Shown here: positions 1 through 11,989 of the stretch, piece after piece | How the letters are laid out: each line of letters opens with the position of its first letter | Position numbering within the stretch: position 1 is the stretch's first letter | Assembly (NCBI RefSeq): GCF_020379485.1 | Contig: NC_063437.1 | Coordinates: forward strand, 18,439,726-18,503,725 | DNA length: 64,000 nt | Source: Brassica napus | Taxonomy: Eukaryota > Streptophyta > Magnoliopsida > Brassicales > Brassicaceae | Direction: 5' to 3' | Notes under the pieces: generated by a model | What the model saw: only the letters and a program-made list of their open reading frames with translations | Told to the model about the DNA's origin: nothing | Databases searched by the model: none | Position numbers and translations under genes: made by a program

Positions 1-1460
1 GAAAAACGTTTTATTCCACATATTGTTTTACTAATTAAATATCAATAGTTAAAACATATCTTTGACCAAAAGCAATAAACCTTTTTCCTTTGCAATTTGT
101 AACGGTTGGATATAAAATCTACATCAGTTTTTTTTTTTCTCTTTTTCTTTTCAAAAAACATATTGAAAATGATAAAAAACTGACATAATTTTTTTTTTTA
201 AATCATCAAATTTTGCAATTTAATATAATCAATAATCAAACACCACAACCTGCAATTTATCTTCCCGTTCGATTGCTAGAACCCACGATCAGCACCTGTT
301 GACTAGTTTCATAAAACTTAAACCAGTGTTACTATCATTAGTGCTGAAAACAAGATCGATCACTGCTATTGACTGAACAGGAATAAAACTAATAACCAAT
401 AAATCATGCAAATCACAACCGAAACACGTAAGTGCAGGAGAATTATTTTAAATAATTCAACCGATCCTGCAAAAAATAATGTTAGCTCAAGAACACAAGC
501 TTTACACAATCTCAAAAGCTGGTTGAAGAAAACACAAATCCAGATTTTGTTTCGAGACCGTCGATTAACCTGTTCTTAAAAAAAAAACAATAACTTTTAA
601 CAAATATCAGTATTGTTAGTGCAAAAGCATAAACAATATTTAAAGATTTAAGAGTGTATGAACCTTATTTTACTACCATAGGACAACTGATATTTGTAAA
701 GAATAATAAGAACATAAACTAAAATTTCAATACCAAAATATAAAAATAAAAAAGAATTGCAGAGTCGAGATAGTTAATCTCTTTCCTTAAATCTTTAAAC
801 GCCCCGTAGTGTGACGGTTTTATGGCGCTCAGATTCCCAAGATACAACTGTAGCATTGTTTCTGTTTACCATCACCGAAAAACAGAATCTATCGAACATA
901 TTTCTGTGATGTACTCTCAGACTCAAAAGAATAAAAAATACTAGCATAACTATTCTGAGTGGGAGAAATGTTCTTGATTGTATGAATGTGTGTATTTTCT
1001 AAATGGCTCACAAGCCTTTATATAGAAATATAATGAGAAGCACAAGTTTCATTTTTCAACACAAAAAATGAAACCTCCATAGTGCACTAATGGAGTTTTT
1101 AATTCTTGTCATTATTATGTGAATTTATTCCACATTTTGACCAAAAAATTAAAGAATAAAATTATTATTGTTTTGACTAATTCAAACAAAATAATATACT
1201 TTAAAATTGATTTCTTTTTTATATTTTATCAATATAAAAGATCAACATATATTTGGTTTATAAGATTAAGTCAATGAACATGAAGTCCAACTAACAAATC
1301 AAAAAACCCAAATCCAATTTCAAATATCCAATGTGTGTATTTGCTACTTTATACAAGTTTTTCAAATCACACACATTAGACCTCCATTTCTCATTCAAAT
1401 AAAACTTCTTTTTTGACATATGAATACATTATTCATAATGTTCAAAAAATAGTTCCAACA
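1..1460 (-). mobile_element. Probable Copia-type LTR fragment
   Basis: Read on the minus strand, the segment begins at 1460 with TGTTGGAACTATTTTTTG, the usual start of many plant Copia LTRs. It has a TATA-like TATATAAAGG around 1017-1026, where LTR promoters lie, and then continues as AT-rich non-coding sequence to the window edge. No gag/pol coding, primer-binding site or second LTR is visible, so the length and any partner LTR are unknown. A solo or truncated LTR is the likeliest reading; another repeat type is possible. Confidence 0.4.
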
Positions 1461-1928
1461 CTAAAAGCCGTGGGGTCGAGCCTTAAATTTTCAAATTGTT
1501 TTTATGCAAAAGAAAGTTTAGCAACTTAAACCTTGATATTTTCACTTATGAAACTGTTTTTTCGTGGATAAACGTCTTTAATGTGAGTCCACAGATATCT
1601 ACAAGAATCAAGATGTGGTAAAAGTTAGATTTATTTTTATTTTAAAAAGAGCTTTTAAAACGAAGATAGAATGCCCTTTTTTCCATAAATTGAACTTCTG
1701 CTCCAGCTCATTTATGGTGTGTTGAATCATTTCTCGCTTTAGTTCGAGTTTAGTTTTATTTGCTTAAATTATGTTTATGTTTTAATTTTTTTTTCTCATA
1801 GATGGTATGTAGACGGAGTTGAAAAAGTTGGAGCAGGGACAAACGGTTAAAACTAATAAGGCAGACACAAATATAAAGTACCGATGAATTGGTAGTTATC
1901 TAAACCATTACAACCTTTTCAATTCTAT

Positions 1929-1970
1929 TTATATAGTAATTGTGTTACAAAAAAAAATTATATAGTAATT
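1929..1970 (+). repeat. Poly(A) micro-insertion with direct repeats
   Basis: A 13-bp direct repeat TTATATAGTAATT (1929-1941 and 1958-1970) flanks a 16-bp insert GTGTTACAAAAAAAAA. It looks like an almost completely 5'-truncated retroposon: only the 3' tail was copied in. Confidence 0.6.
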
Positions 1971-2480
1971 AAACTATAACTACCTATCCGACTAGTGTCT
2001 TCGATGGGTTCTTAAAAGTTTTAGACATGCGTGGAAGATTTAAAACTAAAAAGAACCAGAGATGCGCAGGGCCATTTTTATAACGACAGATGCAGGTATA
2101 TCTTACAGCATCTAATATTTTGTATTATTCTCCATTTCTGGGTAACTTTGCAGTCACAATTATTTTGGATTTACTATGAACCAAGTCTCCTATAAAACAA
2201 AAAAATGCCCTGCCATATAAATAAACGACTGTACAATTCAAAACCAATGGCTCAGATAAGATCTATCAAAACATGATGTCAGAGATTAATTAAAGTGTAG
2301 CATCCCAACTATTATTATCATCATTATTTGTTATCACTATTTACGTGTGTATAAAATTACATTAGGGAGACAATCTCGTAGGATTGTGTCACAAGTTCAC
2401 AGTCCCACATGTCTCATCTTAAAGGCCAACCTGCCGTTGAAGCGAAGATCTCTTCGCTGTTTTCCGTTCTTGCTTATCCA

Positions 2481-2524
2481 ACGTTCAAACAGAGTTTTTT
2501 TTTTGCTAAAACGTTCAAACAAAG
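2481..2524 (-). repeat. Poly(A) micro-insertion with direct repeats
   Basis: A 14-bp near-perfect direct repeat (ACGTTCAAACAGAG at 2481, ACGTTCAAACAAAG at 2511) flanks ten T followed by GCTAAA. Read on the minus strand this is a short tail ending in poly(A). Confidence 0.5.
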
Positions 2525-2991
2525 TTTTAAATTTTTATTATTATATCAAACTTTGTCTGGTCTCATCCAAAAATTGCCAAAATCTCAGAGGAGAAAAATA
2601 CTGTCTTAAGAAATTGGTTAAATACAACAACTATAGTTATTAACTAACAAAAACTAATACTACAGTTATTCACTCTAGGCTATAGTTATGATTACTTTTG
2701 TTGTCTTTTTCCTTATTGAAAATAAAGGCTAATGTTATAAATATGTTTGTTATGCACATTGTGTCAAAAAGTTATATCAACTACCGCTCAAGTGACTTGA
2801 TTTTGTTTGAATCAAATAAAATGGTCCGATCCAACTATCATCATCCTCACATTAACAAACAAAAATCCACATAAATGAAAAACTATAACGTAAGAGAACA
2901 TATACCAATATAAAATATTAAGGGTAGTCAATGTTACGATCCTACACAAATTTTAATTATACAAAAAATAGAAATAAAGAAGAAAAGCATT

Positions 2992-3789
2992 CTAAACCAA
3001 AATGTCTTTAGGTTTCTCATCCATCTCTAACAAAGAAGACAGCGGCAAGAATCGTACGGACGTCGAGGAAGTCTCATCGGAGGAAGAAGAAGAAGAAGAA
3101 GAAGACGACGTGAAGAGTGACAAAGGAGACAACGGAGACTCGCCAAGACTCACACTGTTACAACAAGAAGTGCTTGCTTCTCCGGCGGTGGCGCGTTCTA
3201 CTTCTTCTTTTGAAATGTTGATATTGATGGGTTCATTCGTGTGCAGTGTTAAGTTCGAGAGGAGATCGACAAAAGCGGCGAAAATGTATCGATGGCTGGT
3301 CTTGGCGTTGACTTTCAAGAACTGTAAGAGAAGCTTCTCGAGGCTTTTCCAGTCGTGGTGAAGCGCGTGTGCCTCAACCATCTCCTCCATGGATCCCTTG
3401 AAATCAGAGTAAGGGTCGTCTGATTCCAAGGACAAGAGCATGAAACTTTCCTCTTCTTCTTCTTCTTCTTCTTCTTCTTGCTTAGTCGTAGCTTCTTCGA
3501 GTATAGAGTTGGATTCTCCTTTACTTTCGAAGATGAGTCTCTCTGATGATCTTAGCCCTTTTATCACACTCTCTATCGACTCAGTACCCTCAGGTGGGTC
3601 GAGCTCATCCTCGTCTTGGTCATGGATAGGGTTGGTGAAAGTGATGGTTGCTCTGAAAGATATGGTTTTAGGTTTTTGATGACAAGAAGGCCATGGCCAT
3701 GAAGTGGTATTTGTTGATGATGAAACTGAATTTGAATTTGAAGAACAAGAAAACGAAGAGTTGTTCTTGTTTAGAAATGGGAGCTTCAT
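2992..3789 (-). CDS. OFP15: OVATE family protein, OFP15-like transcriptional repressor
   Basis: Intronless 265-residue protein. OVATE family proteins are nuclear plant-specific repressors that bind TALE homeodomain and TRM proteins and shape organ growth. Visible features: a Ser-rich N terminus, a conserved early block WPWPSC...KPKTISFRAT (residues about 32-49), a Glu run around 105-114, and the OVATE domain at about residues 120-180 (DPYSDFKGSMEEMVEAH, then HHDWKSLEKLLLQFL and HRYIFAAFVDLL). A Ser-rich C terminus ends LPLSSLLEMDEK. The start is the first Met before the conserved KLPFLNKN segment, matching remembered Arabidopsis OFP15 (At2g36050), and the neighbours support that locus. OFP13, OFP16 and OFP18 are similar, so the exact paralogue rests partly on synteny. 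The Glu and Ser runs come from GAA and TCT-type trinucleotide repeats and are likely variable between accessions. Confidence 0.93.
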   Translation of the reverse strand: MKLPFLNKNNSSFSCSSNSNSVSSSTNTTSWPWPSCHQKPKTISFRATITFTNPIHDQDEDELDPPEGTESIESVIKGLRSSERLIFESKGESNSILEEATTKQEEEEEEEEEESFMLLSLESDDPYSDFKGSMEEMVEAHALHHDWKSLEKLLLQFLKVNAKTSHRYIFAAFVDLLSNLTLHTNEPININISKEEVERATAGEASTSCCNSVSLGESPLSPLSLFTSSSSSSSSSSDETSSTSVRFLPLSSLLEMDEKPKDILV

Positions 3790-5275
3790 TTTTTTTTCTC
3801 TTTTTATGTTCTTTGATAAAAGAAAAATAGGACAAGAAAAAAAATTATTTCTTCCTTTGTATGTTTGGAGATTGGTTTCAAAGTAAGAAACTGAGAGAGT
3901 TAATGGGGTGAGGGAGGGAAGATTTTAAGGGTTTGAAGAGGGGAAGAGGCTTGGTGGGGTCTATTTCTTTACTTATTTTAACGTCTATAAATTTATTTAA
4001 TTTTCTTTCTTTTATTTGGTTGTATTAAATTAATGTCTTCAAAATTTAATGTTGTTTGGTTGGGGTTCATTCAATATAATTCAGTACCTTTCCCCGGTTA
4101 AGTTGTTTTCGTATTTATTATAATGAATGATACTACTTTCTTGTTTTCGTCATCCTTTTCCAGAGCTTTCACTCTTTTAGACTTATTAAAAATATTTTAA
4201 CTTTCTTTTTGGATATTTTAAACTTTGCTTTTTGAAAGGTTGCTACATGGTTGATTCTAGCATATTCAATTGTATTATGTACAAATTATTGGGTCTAAAT
4301 CTTGATGTTGTAAATTTTTGCCAAACATCGTTTACCGTGCTACATTATCGATGAATATACAGGCAAATATGGAAATAATAGTACTTTAACTATTTTGAAA
4401 GTTAGCTAAGTGTCAATGATCGTGGTTTCGAAAAGATTATCGAAGCTTTCCGTACTCGGTAGGAGGCTACGAATGTATACTATATTGCACGGGGCATGGA
4501 AACGTAATTGTATATCTATGGAAAGACAACATATTAGGTCACATTAAATTTTGGTCCATAAACAATTCAAATTTCTAATTTTCTTCATATTGAACAATTC
4601 AAAAAATTTATTTACTTCCATACTGACTTTGTTTAGCATTTCCATATATTTCTTCTTCAAAAGTGGAGATAAGTAAAATATTTATCAACTAACACTAGAT
4701 TTTCTATGCAAAAAACAAAACAAAATTTGATCGCTGATTGTATTTGCCGCATCAAAACGAATATGGTCTAAACTACATTGATTGTTAGAATAGATAGTCT
4801 TTTCAGTGGTTTAATCCTTCCATAATAAAAGTATATTTGAATTAGTTTTTTCTCTCTGTAGAATGCAGTAGCCAGTAGTTAACGTAAATAAAATTCATGA
4901 CTAAAAATTAGGTATAGTCACAATAGATCGTTCGTCAGTGAAGTTGTATTATATAGAAGGCCGGGCCATGTGAGATTGTGAGCGTCTCCTAAAGTCCATT
5001 TTGAGCGTACCATTCACTCACATGCCTCTCACGCGTCGCTAGAAAGGAGATTGCTACACGGGAGGATACTCAGGATAGATATCTCTATCATGATCATATC
5101 TGTATTTTAAAGTTTAAACCATCTAAACAGACGATTAATATTATAGAAGTAGAAGCTTCGAAATAGTTATAGAATTATAATTGAGATATTAGACAAATCA
5201 TGTGGATTCTTAAAACGAGGATAATGATGCGTAGCTGTATGTCTTATAAATTATAATTATAACATAGGCTTCTTG
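3790..5275. other. OFP15 upstream region
   Basis: Promoter-side intergenic sequence of the minus-strand OFP15 gene. It is AT-rich and I see no second gene. A pocket of higher GC around 4960-5070 shows no coding pattern. Confidence 0.5.
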
Positions 5276-5595
5276 GATGCTTCTCCTGGCTTTCATTTAA
5301 CAAATCACACTTTCTTTAGATAACCATTATTTCCCGCTTTAACTATATTATTTCGTTTTATTAATAAAGTTTTGTCATTATTTTTTTTAATTAAAATCTG
5401 TAATTTATTTACCAACAAATTCCTTTTTATCTATAAATTCTGGATTCAACAGTTTGTGAAGTACTTAAAGAAACAGTAACTATAAAACAAAGCTTGGAAG
5501 GCCAGTGGCGAATGTACATTTATGCTTGGGATTGAGTTCTGAATACTGTTATCTAAAAAAGTGCGATTTGTTAAATGAAATCCAGGAGAAGCATC
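5276..5595. repeat. Inverted repeat, 49-bp arms, 223-bp loop
   Basis: The left arm 5276-5324 (begins GATGCTTCTCCTGGCTTTC) is nearly the reverse complement of the right arm 5548-5595; about 45 of 49 positions pair, with one indel. The spacer is AT-rich and non-coding. It could be a MITE with long terminal inverted repeats (no clear target-site duplication found) or a young microRNA-like foldback. I do not recognise a known plant miRNA in either arm. Confidence 0.7.
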
Positions 5596-6100
5596 ATAAA
5601 GGCTAAAATTGTTAGAGCCAAGAGATTGAGTGCCAACGAAAGAAACTGTCTCCCCATCTCTTTCTTCTTCACCATGAGCTAATTAGCTAAATGTTGGGAT
5701 TTCATTTGAATCGTATAGGCTAAAAGAAGTACAATGGCAAAGTTTTAGGTGAATCTTTTGTTACCTTTTTTTTTGCTAAATACTTAATTTATTAGTGTTG
5801 TAATTGATAGAAAAATGTTTTCCATCGTATTTATTAAACTACACTTTTATAATATATTTGGATTGAAATGTTTTATACGCCTTCGAAAAGGATGAGATGT
5901 GCTTCTACGAAAGCTACCCTCTTTTTTCAAGAAGGATAGAATGATCGGATTAGTTTTGTTATCCTAAATGTCTTAGAAGATTTCTGTTTTGTCTTTTGGT
6001 AGAAAAGTTATCTAGTAAATGAGCTAATTTTGTGGCTACACTTTCGTATTTTTATTTCTCTTGTTAAGTTCTTAATAATTATGGAATATAGTGTGGCGGA

Positions 6101-6140
6101 AGATCATAGTTTCAAAAAAAAAAAAGATCATAGTTTCAAA
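6101..6140 (+). repeat. Pure poly(A) insertion with 16-bp direct repeat
   Basis: AGATCATAGTTTCAAA occurs at 6101-6116 and again at 6125-6140 with only eight A between. This is either an empty retroposition of poly(A) or a local duplication around an A-run. Confidence 0.55.
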
Positions 6141-6330
6141 TTCCTAAAAGTGAAACTGATAAATCATGATTTGTAATAATTTTATTGTCCTAAAAATTGA
6201 CTCGAGATAAATCATTTTGTTAGGTCCATAAGGTTGAAGGCAATAGAAAGAGAGAAAAAAAAAATCAATGCTCGGATTTGATTTTTATTTTATTTTGTGA
6301 ACTCATAACTGTTCCGACATACTTTTACAA

Positions 6331-6504
6331 AGAGTAAACAATTAAACCAACGTTGAAGTAGTCTAGTGGTAAATGGGTTACGGCCGTAACTACCACCATA
6401 TAGGTTCAATTTACGATGGGAGAATCTATGTACAATGTTTAGGTTTTCGAAAAAGAGGTGAAACCACCTTTTTTGTACAAAAAAAAGGAGAGTAAACAAT
6501 TAAA
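6331..6504 (+). mobile_element. tRNA-derived SINE with perfect 16-bp target-site duplication
   Basis: The element body 6347-6488 contains an A-box-like TAGTCTAGTGGTAAATGGG (about 6359-6377) and a B-box-like GGTTCAATTTAC (about 6403-6414), the two internal RNA polymerase III promoter blocks of tRNA-derived SINEs. It ends in TTGTACAAAAAAAAGG. It is flanked by AGAGTAAACAATTAAA at 6331-6346 and 6489-6504, identical over 16 bp, the signature of LINE-machinery retroposition. Identical flanks suggest a fairly recent insertion. The layout resembles crucifer SB/RathE SINEs; the subfamily is not assigned. Confidence 0.85.
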
Positions 6505-9339
6505 ATGTTTGGAAGTAGAAAATATTCGTTATGAAAGTTTGAGGGTGGTGGTAGACGAGCAGAAGAAATGGACCATTTGGTGGCATGCACCAGCTGAGAG
6601 AATGTGGTCCACTTCCTACGAAATCTATCATCCTTCTCTCTTCATCGCTATATCAAAATCATGATTCCTTTCTGATTCTACTAACTTACAAACCTATATA
6701 GTAATATTATTCTCAGCTTAGCTCACCAATTTTGGATATATTTGAAAAAAAAAACCGTTTTCTAAGACACTCCAGAAAAATTACTACCTCGTTCCATCCT
6801 GTAACTTAAATTTAAATGTTTTCCTCTATAAGTTAATTAACTAGTTTATTTCCAAATAATTCGAATTATATATTATGCTTACAAAAACCAGTGTTTCTAT
6901 CAATAGTTTTGGTCTAGAAAAAAAAAACACGAGCTCGAAACCCGATTACTTCTCCATTATAACATGCAGACATATCTTTGGGATTTGAACGAGGTTTTAA
7001 CATAAAAAGTTACCCTGAAACAAATCCATGACTAGAACACACATGTTGTAACAATAATTGAGATATCCTAAGACATTGTCTATAATGTTATTGTTTTTGG
7101 GTCCATGAAATTGCAGCGACGTGACTAAAGTGGGGAGGAGGGGACAGTGCGTTGGTGTCACGAATAGGAAAGATATAATATTTGTAGCTCAGAAGTTGGA
7201 GAATGTCATGTTTTTGATCTTCTAATATACAAGAATGATTAAATATTAAGATTATCGCTTTCAAGAGACCATTATCTAACTAATCCTTATTTCCTTGGGA
7301 CATTATTGACTTATTGTCTCTCTTTAGTGGCCCTAATGGACATAGTTCACTCGTGAGAGTGTTCCATCCATGAAAATACCAAAATATAGAATGTTTTTTT
7401 TTAGAAATCTAAGATTAATATATGAAAGCAATCCCAAATGCTTTTGGCAAAATCACGAAGACATCTCATAACAACAAGTGTGCCCAGTGCCAGATCTGGG
7501 ATTTCAGGGTTATAAATATTTCTTAAAAAAATTCAACATTTTTTAAAAATAATTTTCGAGTCTATTTTCATGTAAAAGAATTTCAAAAATTTTGGTGGCT
7601 AAGACTAATGTTTCACACGACTGTATCCGACGATGAGTATGCTCTATATGCGTTGTGGATCTTGCACCGTATAATATCAACAAAACTTGATCAAATCACT
7701 CACAATATGCCCTCTATAGCCGGAACTTGTTCGATTTGGGATATAAAACATAATAATGAGGTAACAAGAAACCGACGTTTTGATCAAGCGTCTCCTAACA
7801 ATCTACTGAATCACACAACCAATCTAAGAAAATTAAATACATATAATGGACCTTTGTCTTTGTGGACAAAAATATTTTGGATCCTTTTTGGATGCGATAT
7901 CTTTTTATCTATGATATACGAAAACTGGACATGAGCCTCCGACCTACACACCTCTGCTCACATGATCTCAAAGAACAACACGATCTCCTAAAAGAAAAAG
8001 ATGAAGCAAAATCGTAAAATTCGTAATGTCTTAATGTTTATCTAGTCGTAGAAGTCATTATATATATTTTATATTCTCTATTTTTATTTAAGTTGTTATT
8101 GATTATTAATATTTTATTTAAAAAATTGATAAACACTAAGGAAACTATTTTTAACTTTTATTTCCGGTAGATCTCAACAAATTTATGAAAACATTGATTA
8201 TTTGATATTGTTAAATTAAATAAGATTATTTTTTGTATCTATCTAGCTTGATTATGTCCGAACACCAAATTAAAACATCATTTAATTATCTTTCAAAAGA
8301 CAAAGAAATTTAAGTAATTAAGCAGAAAATCAAATTAACTAAAATAACTAAGCTGCTATCTAATTTAGCCACTGTTCCAGAGAAACAACCCTGGTTTTAA
8401 ACTCCAGTCCATTTGTTATGTTACGATTATACCCTAAGCTTTTGGCCATAATGATTCACGCTGTTCATTTCATAAATCTAAGCTGAGCATGATTTTTAAT
8501 ACCAATCTTTGGTTTCTTGGAATAATTAATAACAAAACTTTGTGAGATACAATGTTCTCTCAGACCGATGATATCTAAGTGACATCCTAAGTTTTTCATT
8601 AAAAACGTAGCAATATTAAAAACCTTTGAGTTAGCACAATTTGGGTTAGGTTGGATAATTTTCTAATATAAAAATTATGCCAAAAAAAAAATTCTCAAAA
8701 AAATTGCAGTCTGTAGTACACACTAATGTAGTCAATCGTAATTACTAATTGCTCTGTAGTAACCGTCCATGTAAATGAATACTCCAGCATATTCCTTTCT
8801 GAATAAAACCTACATATTTTAAACGATACATATTACCAGAGCAAGAATCAAACAAAATTCGTCCGTACCTTCCGTTGAATGAAGAGCACATGGGTGCATG
8901 GCTTGGGGATGGACCCATCTGCGTCATGTATGTATGCATTCCTTGCATTATATTACATGTTTCCTTATAAATTATTAATTGATAATCATATATTATTGAT
9001 TCATCGGTTGCTAATGATTTTATCAAATGTCTTTCTATATATGATATGACATGAGGTGGCGCGATTTATGAACCGTGTGGTTAGGTAACCCATCGAAAGT
9101 CGTTACAAGATTTTAACTAAGGTATTTGTGGTTCTAATCATTCATTCGTGAGAATTCTATTTGCTCAGTGAGTGACTCAACCGGAACAAACAATGACATG
9201 CAAAAAAAAAAAAAAACTAAAATATGATCACTACATAGAAGATTATCTCAATTTGTGGCTCTTATCATTTTCTTTAAATTTAAAACCTATAGTTCTACAA
9301 AATCAGGATGATTATGTAAAAAAAAATTCAAAACACCAA
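6505..9339. other. Gene-free intergenic stretch
   Basis: AT-rich, with scattered A-runs. The open frames at 7608-7934 and 8745-9026 show no domain, no codon-bias signal and no plausible gene context. A stretch near 7500-7640 loosely resembles 21990-22100 and may be an old repeat. Confidence 0.45.
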
Positions 9340-10194
9340 GGGCCTGACCAGTGGCGGAGGGAGAAATGTTTTTCACAGGGGTCAAGTTGATGATACAAGA
9401 GTTTTACTAGGGTCAATAAGCAAAATTAATCATATGTTTTTATAGGAAATACATGCAAAAAAAAAAATTCAAAAATTCACATGGGTCATTTGACCCAAGT
9501 GATCGTATGGTACCTCCGCCACTGGGCCTGACTGATTCAAACGCAGCGGTTGCGGTTGCGGGAGTTTGTGGATGCGGGCGGTTGCAGATTCTAGCGGTTT
9601 TAAGAGATTTGTACGACTGGTACTGCGGTTAAAAATTGGTGATTTGCGGGTGACTTATGACTGGTTAAATACCAAATGCAGTAATAGTCAAATAATAAAT
9701 TAACAATATTTACATTTAATATAATTATAAAAATATCAAAAATCATAAAATTATAACTTTCTAAATATAAATTTTATATTTACATATATAAATTAACAAT
9801 ATTTACAGATATTTACATTTTATAAATTAACAATATTTACATATATTTAGAAAGTTATAATTTTAATTTTTGAAAATTTATTGAAATTGTTTTTATTATA
9901 AAATTTTATAAAATTAATTAAAATATAATAGATGTATTTTAATATTTTCATAATTTCAATTTTAAATTTTTTATTAAATATTTTTATTTTTGTATATATA
10001 TTGTTTTAAAAAAAGAAAAAAATTTACCCTCCCACAACCGCAAACGCTAGCTGGAGCCAGCTTTTGAATTTATGAGATTCGGAACGGTTTGAAGCGGTTT
10101 AGAGCGATTTGAGTGATTGTTGCAAACCGCCGACAACCACTACCAACCGCAAAAACTGCGTTTGCGGGTGATAGCGGGAAAACCAGTCGCCCCC
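9340..10194. mobile_element. Larger hAT-like element, interrupted near its left end
   Basis: The left end GGGCCTGAC/TGATTCAAACGC (split by an inner MITE) and the right end, read inverted as GGGGGCGACTGGTTTTCCCGC, match at about 13 of 21 positions. GCGGTTTGCGG-type subterminal motifs recur at both ends (9541-9600 and 10030-10180). The middle (9690-9990) is very AT-rich with repeated AATTAACAATATTTACA-like words. No clear 8-bp target duplication was found for this outer element, so the exact ends are tentative. No transposase coding. Confidence 0.5.
9349..9524. mobile_element. hAT-type MITE nested in the larger element
   Basis: Terminal inverted repeats CAGTGGCGGAGG (9349) and CCTCCGCCACTG (ending 9524) are perfect over 12 bp, and an 8-bp target-site duplication GGCCTGAC lies at 9341-9348 and 9525-9532. 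Eight-bp duplications and CAGTGGCGG ends fit the hAT superfamily. The 176-bp size and lack of coding make it a MITE. The target is the terminal repeat of the surrounding element. Confidence 0.9.
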
Positions 10195-10701
10195 TAAATT
10201 GTGTGTTTATTATAAATACGATAACACTCATTTATCGCTACAACTCATTAAATACATTATAACTAATATAGCATTTAAAAAGGAATGAAAAAATTGGCAA
10301 GAATATATTTAAAAGCTTTTTTCTCAAAAAGAAAACTAGGTAAAAGCTAAGCAAAATGTAAACAAAACAAAAGACAATTAAGTCCATGTCCTTGTGGTAA
10401 ACAACATTTCAAATTCGATCCATTTAACACGCGAAACTAAATCTATATGTTGAAATTTGAGACAAAATGAAAGATTCTTCGGTTTCCAACAATATAAAAT
10501 AATGAAAATACAAGAGATTCTAAAAAACAGAATATTATTCGGTTTTGTTTTATATAAGAAAATAAGATATATATGTAGTAATTTAACATAAATTTAAATA
10601 TATAAAAATATTACAAAATATATTGGTTTTCAAATCTTTTGATTCATCCCTAGTTTTGTAAATTTGAGATATTAACTTCAAAAGTATATTAATATGTGTT
10701 T
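10195..10701. other. Intergenic, possible old SINE trace
   Basis: AT-rich with no gene. Around 10385-10425, CCTTGTGGTAAA followed by AAATTCGATCC faintly recalls the A and B boxes of a decayed tRNA-derived SINE; no flanking repeats were found. Confidence 0.3.
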
Positions 10702-11156
10702 GGGTAATTCTCCTAAATAGAATATTTTTAAATTTTGGTCACAAAAATAGACCACAAGGAGAACAATGATCGAAATGTTTCATTGAATAGGTAAAAGACC
10801 ATAGTACTCTAGATATATAAAAAATAAAATAAATTTTTTTAAAAAATTAAATTTCAAATTCAAACTTTTTTATAAAAAAAATTAAATTTTTTTCAATTTT
10901 TCTTTTTTTAATTCGAAAATACTTTTTGAAACTATTTTTAAAATTTTTATTTTCAAATTTTTAATATTTAATTTTTATTTTATAAAATTTTAAATCTCAA
11001 TCTCAAATCTTCTTCCTTTAACTCTAAATCTTAAGATTTAGATTAGTTAACGTTATAGGTATAAGCGTATATTTGCCTCTTTAATAAAATATTTTGATCT
11101 TTAAAATCTATATTTGTGACATAAATTTTTTTAGTACTATCCCTGAATATTTTTCC
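10702..11156. mobile_element. Mutator-like MITE
   Basis: A 9-bp duplication TATGTGTTT at 10693-10701 and 11157-11165 brackets a 455-bp AT-rich non-coding segment. One end starts GGGTAATTCTCCTAAATAG and the inverted other end starts GGAAAAATATTC; both ends share a subterminal GTCACAAAAATAGA-like block. Nine-bp duplications are typical of Mutator-like elements, and GGGTAATTCTC-type ends are common in crucifer genomes. The terminal repeats are degenerate. Confidence 0.7.
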
Positions 11157-11165
11157 TATGTGTTT

Positions 11166-11989
11166 TGTATATACAATAGTTTAACATGGCATAAAATATA
11201 TAATATTGTAAACTAAAGTTGTTTAGTCCGGTTTTTGAAATCTGTTCAGTTAGCTGGGTTTTTTTTGTAAAGAATGGGCTTTGAAGGACATAATATATTT
11301 AAAGAGAATAGTGGGCTTGATGCAATTCTACGCCCACGAAGAAGTTGTAAGAAGCCGTTGTAGAAGCAAAGGATTCTCGAACCTTTTAAAAATCTTTCTA
11401 ATTATTCTGTTGTAACCTCTATTATACCAGCAACAAGAACTATCACACAGCTGGATGTTGCGAACTATAAATTCGCCGAGACGTACCCATGAAAGATAGA
11501 GGAACTTGTTAATCGAGTGTTGTGCGAATGTGTTTAATTTGACTACTATTTAGTTTCTTTTTTTATTCTTATAAGAAAATTGACTTAGGTGTACTAATTT
11601 TTCTGTCGATCACTGACACTTCAGTCAATTAATTTAAGATAAATATAATCTTCAAATTTTAAAACCATGGTGTATTTTGCTACATCAATGATATTTTAGA
11701 CTAGTTTTACCGAATTTCAAGATATATATGGATATAATTTATTGATATTTGCCTCGATATAATTGGGAATTAATATATAAAATATGATTTTGGAATATCC
11801 AGAACTTTGTACAATTGTTAACTAATAGAAAGAATCTAATACATAGAGAAGGACAAAAAGAAGAGAGTGGAAGCTGAGAAAGGTTAAACGAAGAATCAAT
11901 ACGATTTTGCTATAAGTAATACAAAATGAAGCTTGTTAATTTATTGGATCAACATCTAAAACACAAGGACCAGATGTGAAGTATTTGTT
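11166..11989. other. Intergenic, NGAL1 3' side
   Basis: No gene seen. It probably contains the 3' UTR and terminator of the minus-strand NGAL1 gene directly below 11990. Confidence 0.5.

Larger units (their letters stand above)
1461..2991. other. Intergenic stretch downstream of OFP15
   Basis: AT-rich sequence with no supportable gene. The open frame at 2347-2643 has low-complexity composition and no recognisable domain. Two poly(A/T) micro-insertion footprints lie here (1929-1970 and 2481-2524). Confidence 0.6.

Noticed and set aside
2347..2643. 98-residue open frame as a possible small gene
   Set aside because: It includes T-runs from a poly(A) micro-insertion, has no domain, and its composition is that of AT-rich noise.
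3002..3886. Plus-strand open frames over OFP15
   Set aside because: They are antisense shadows of the OFP15 coding sequence, kept open by GAA/TTC repeats.
7500..7640. Similarity to 21990-22100 as a shared transposon
   Set aside because: Only short A/T-rich words match; no defined ends or target duplications.
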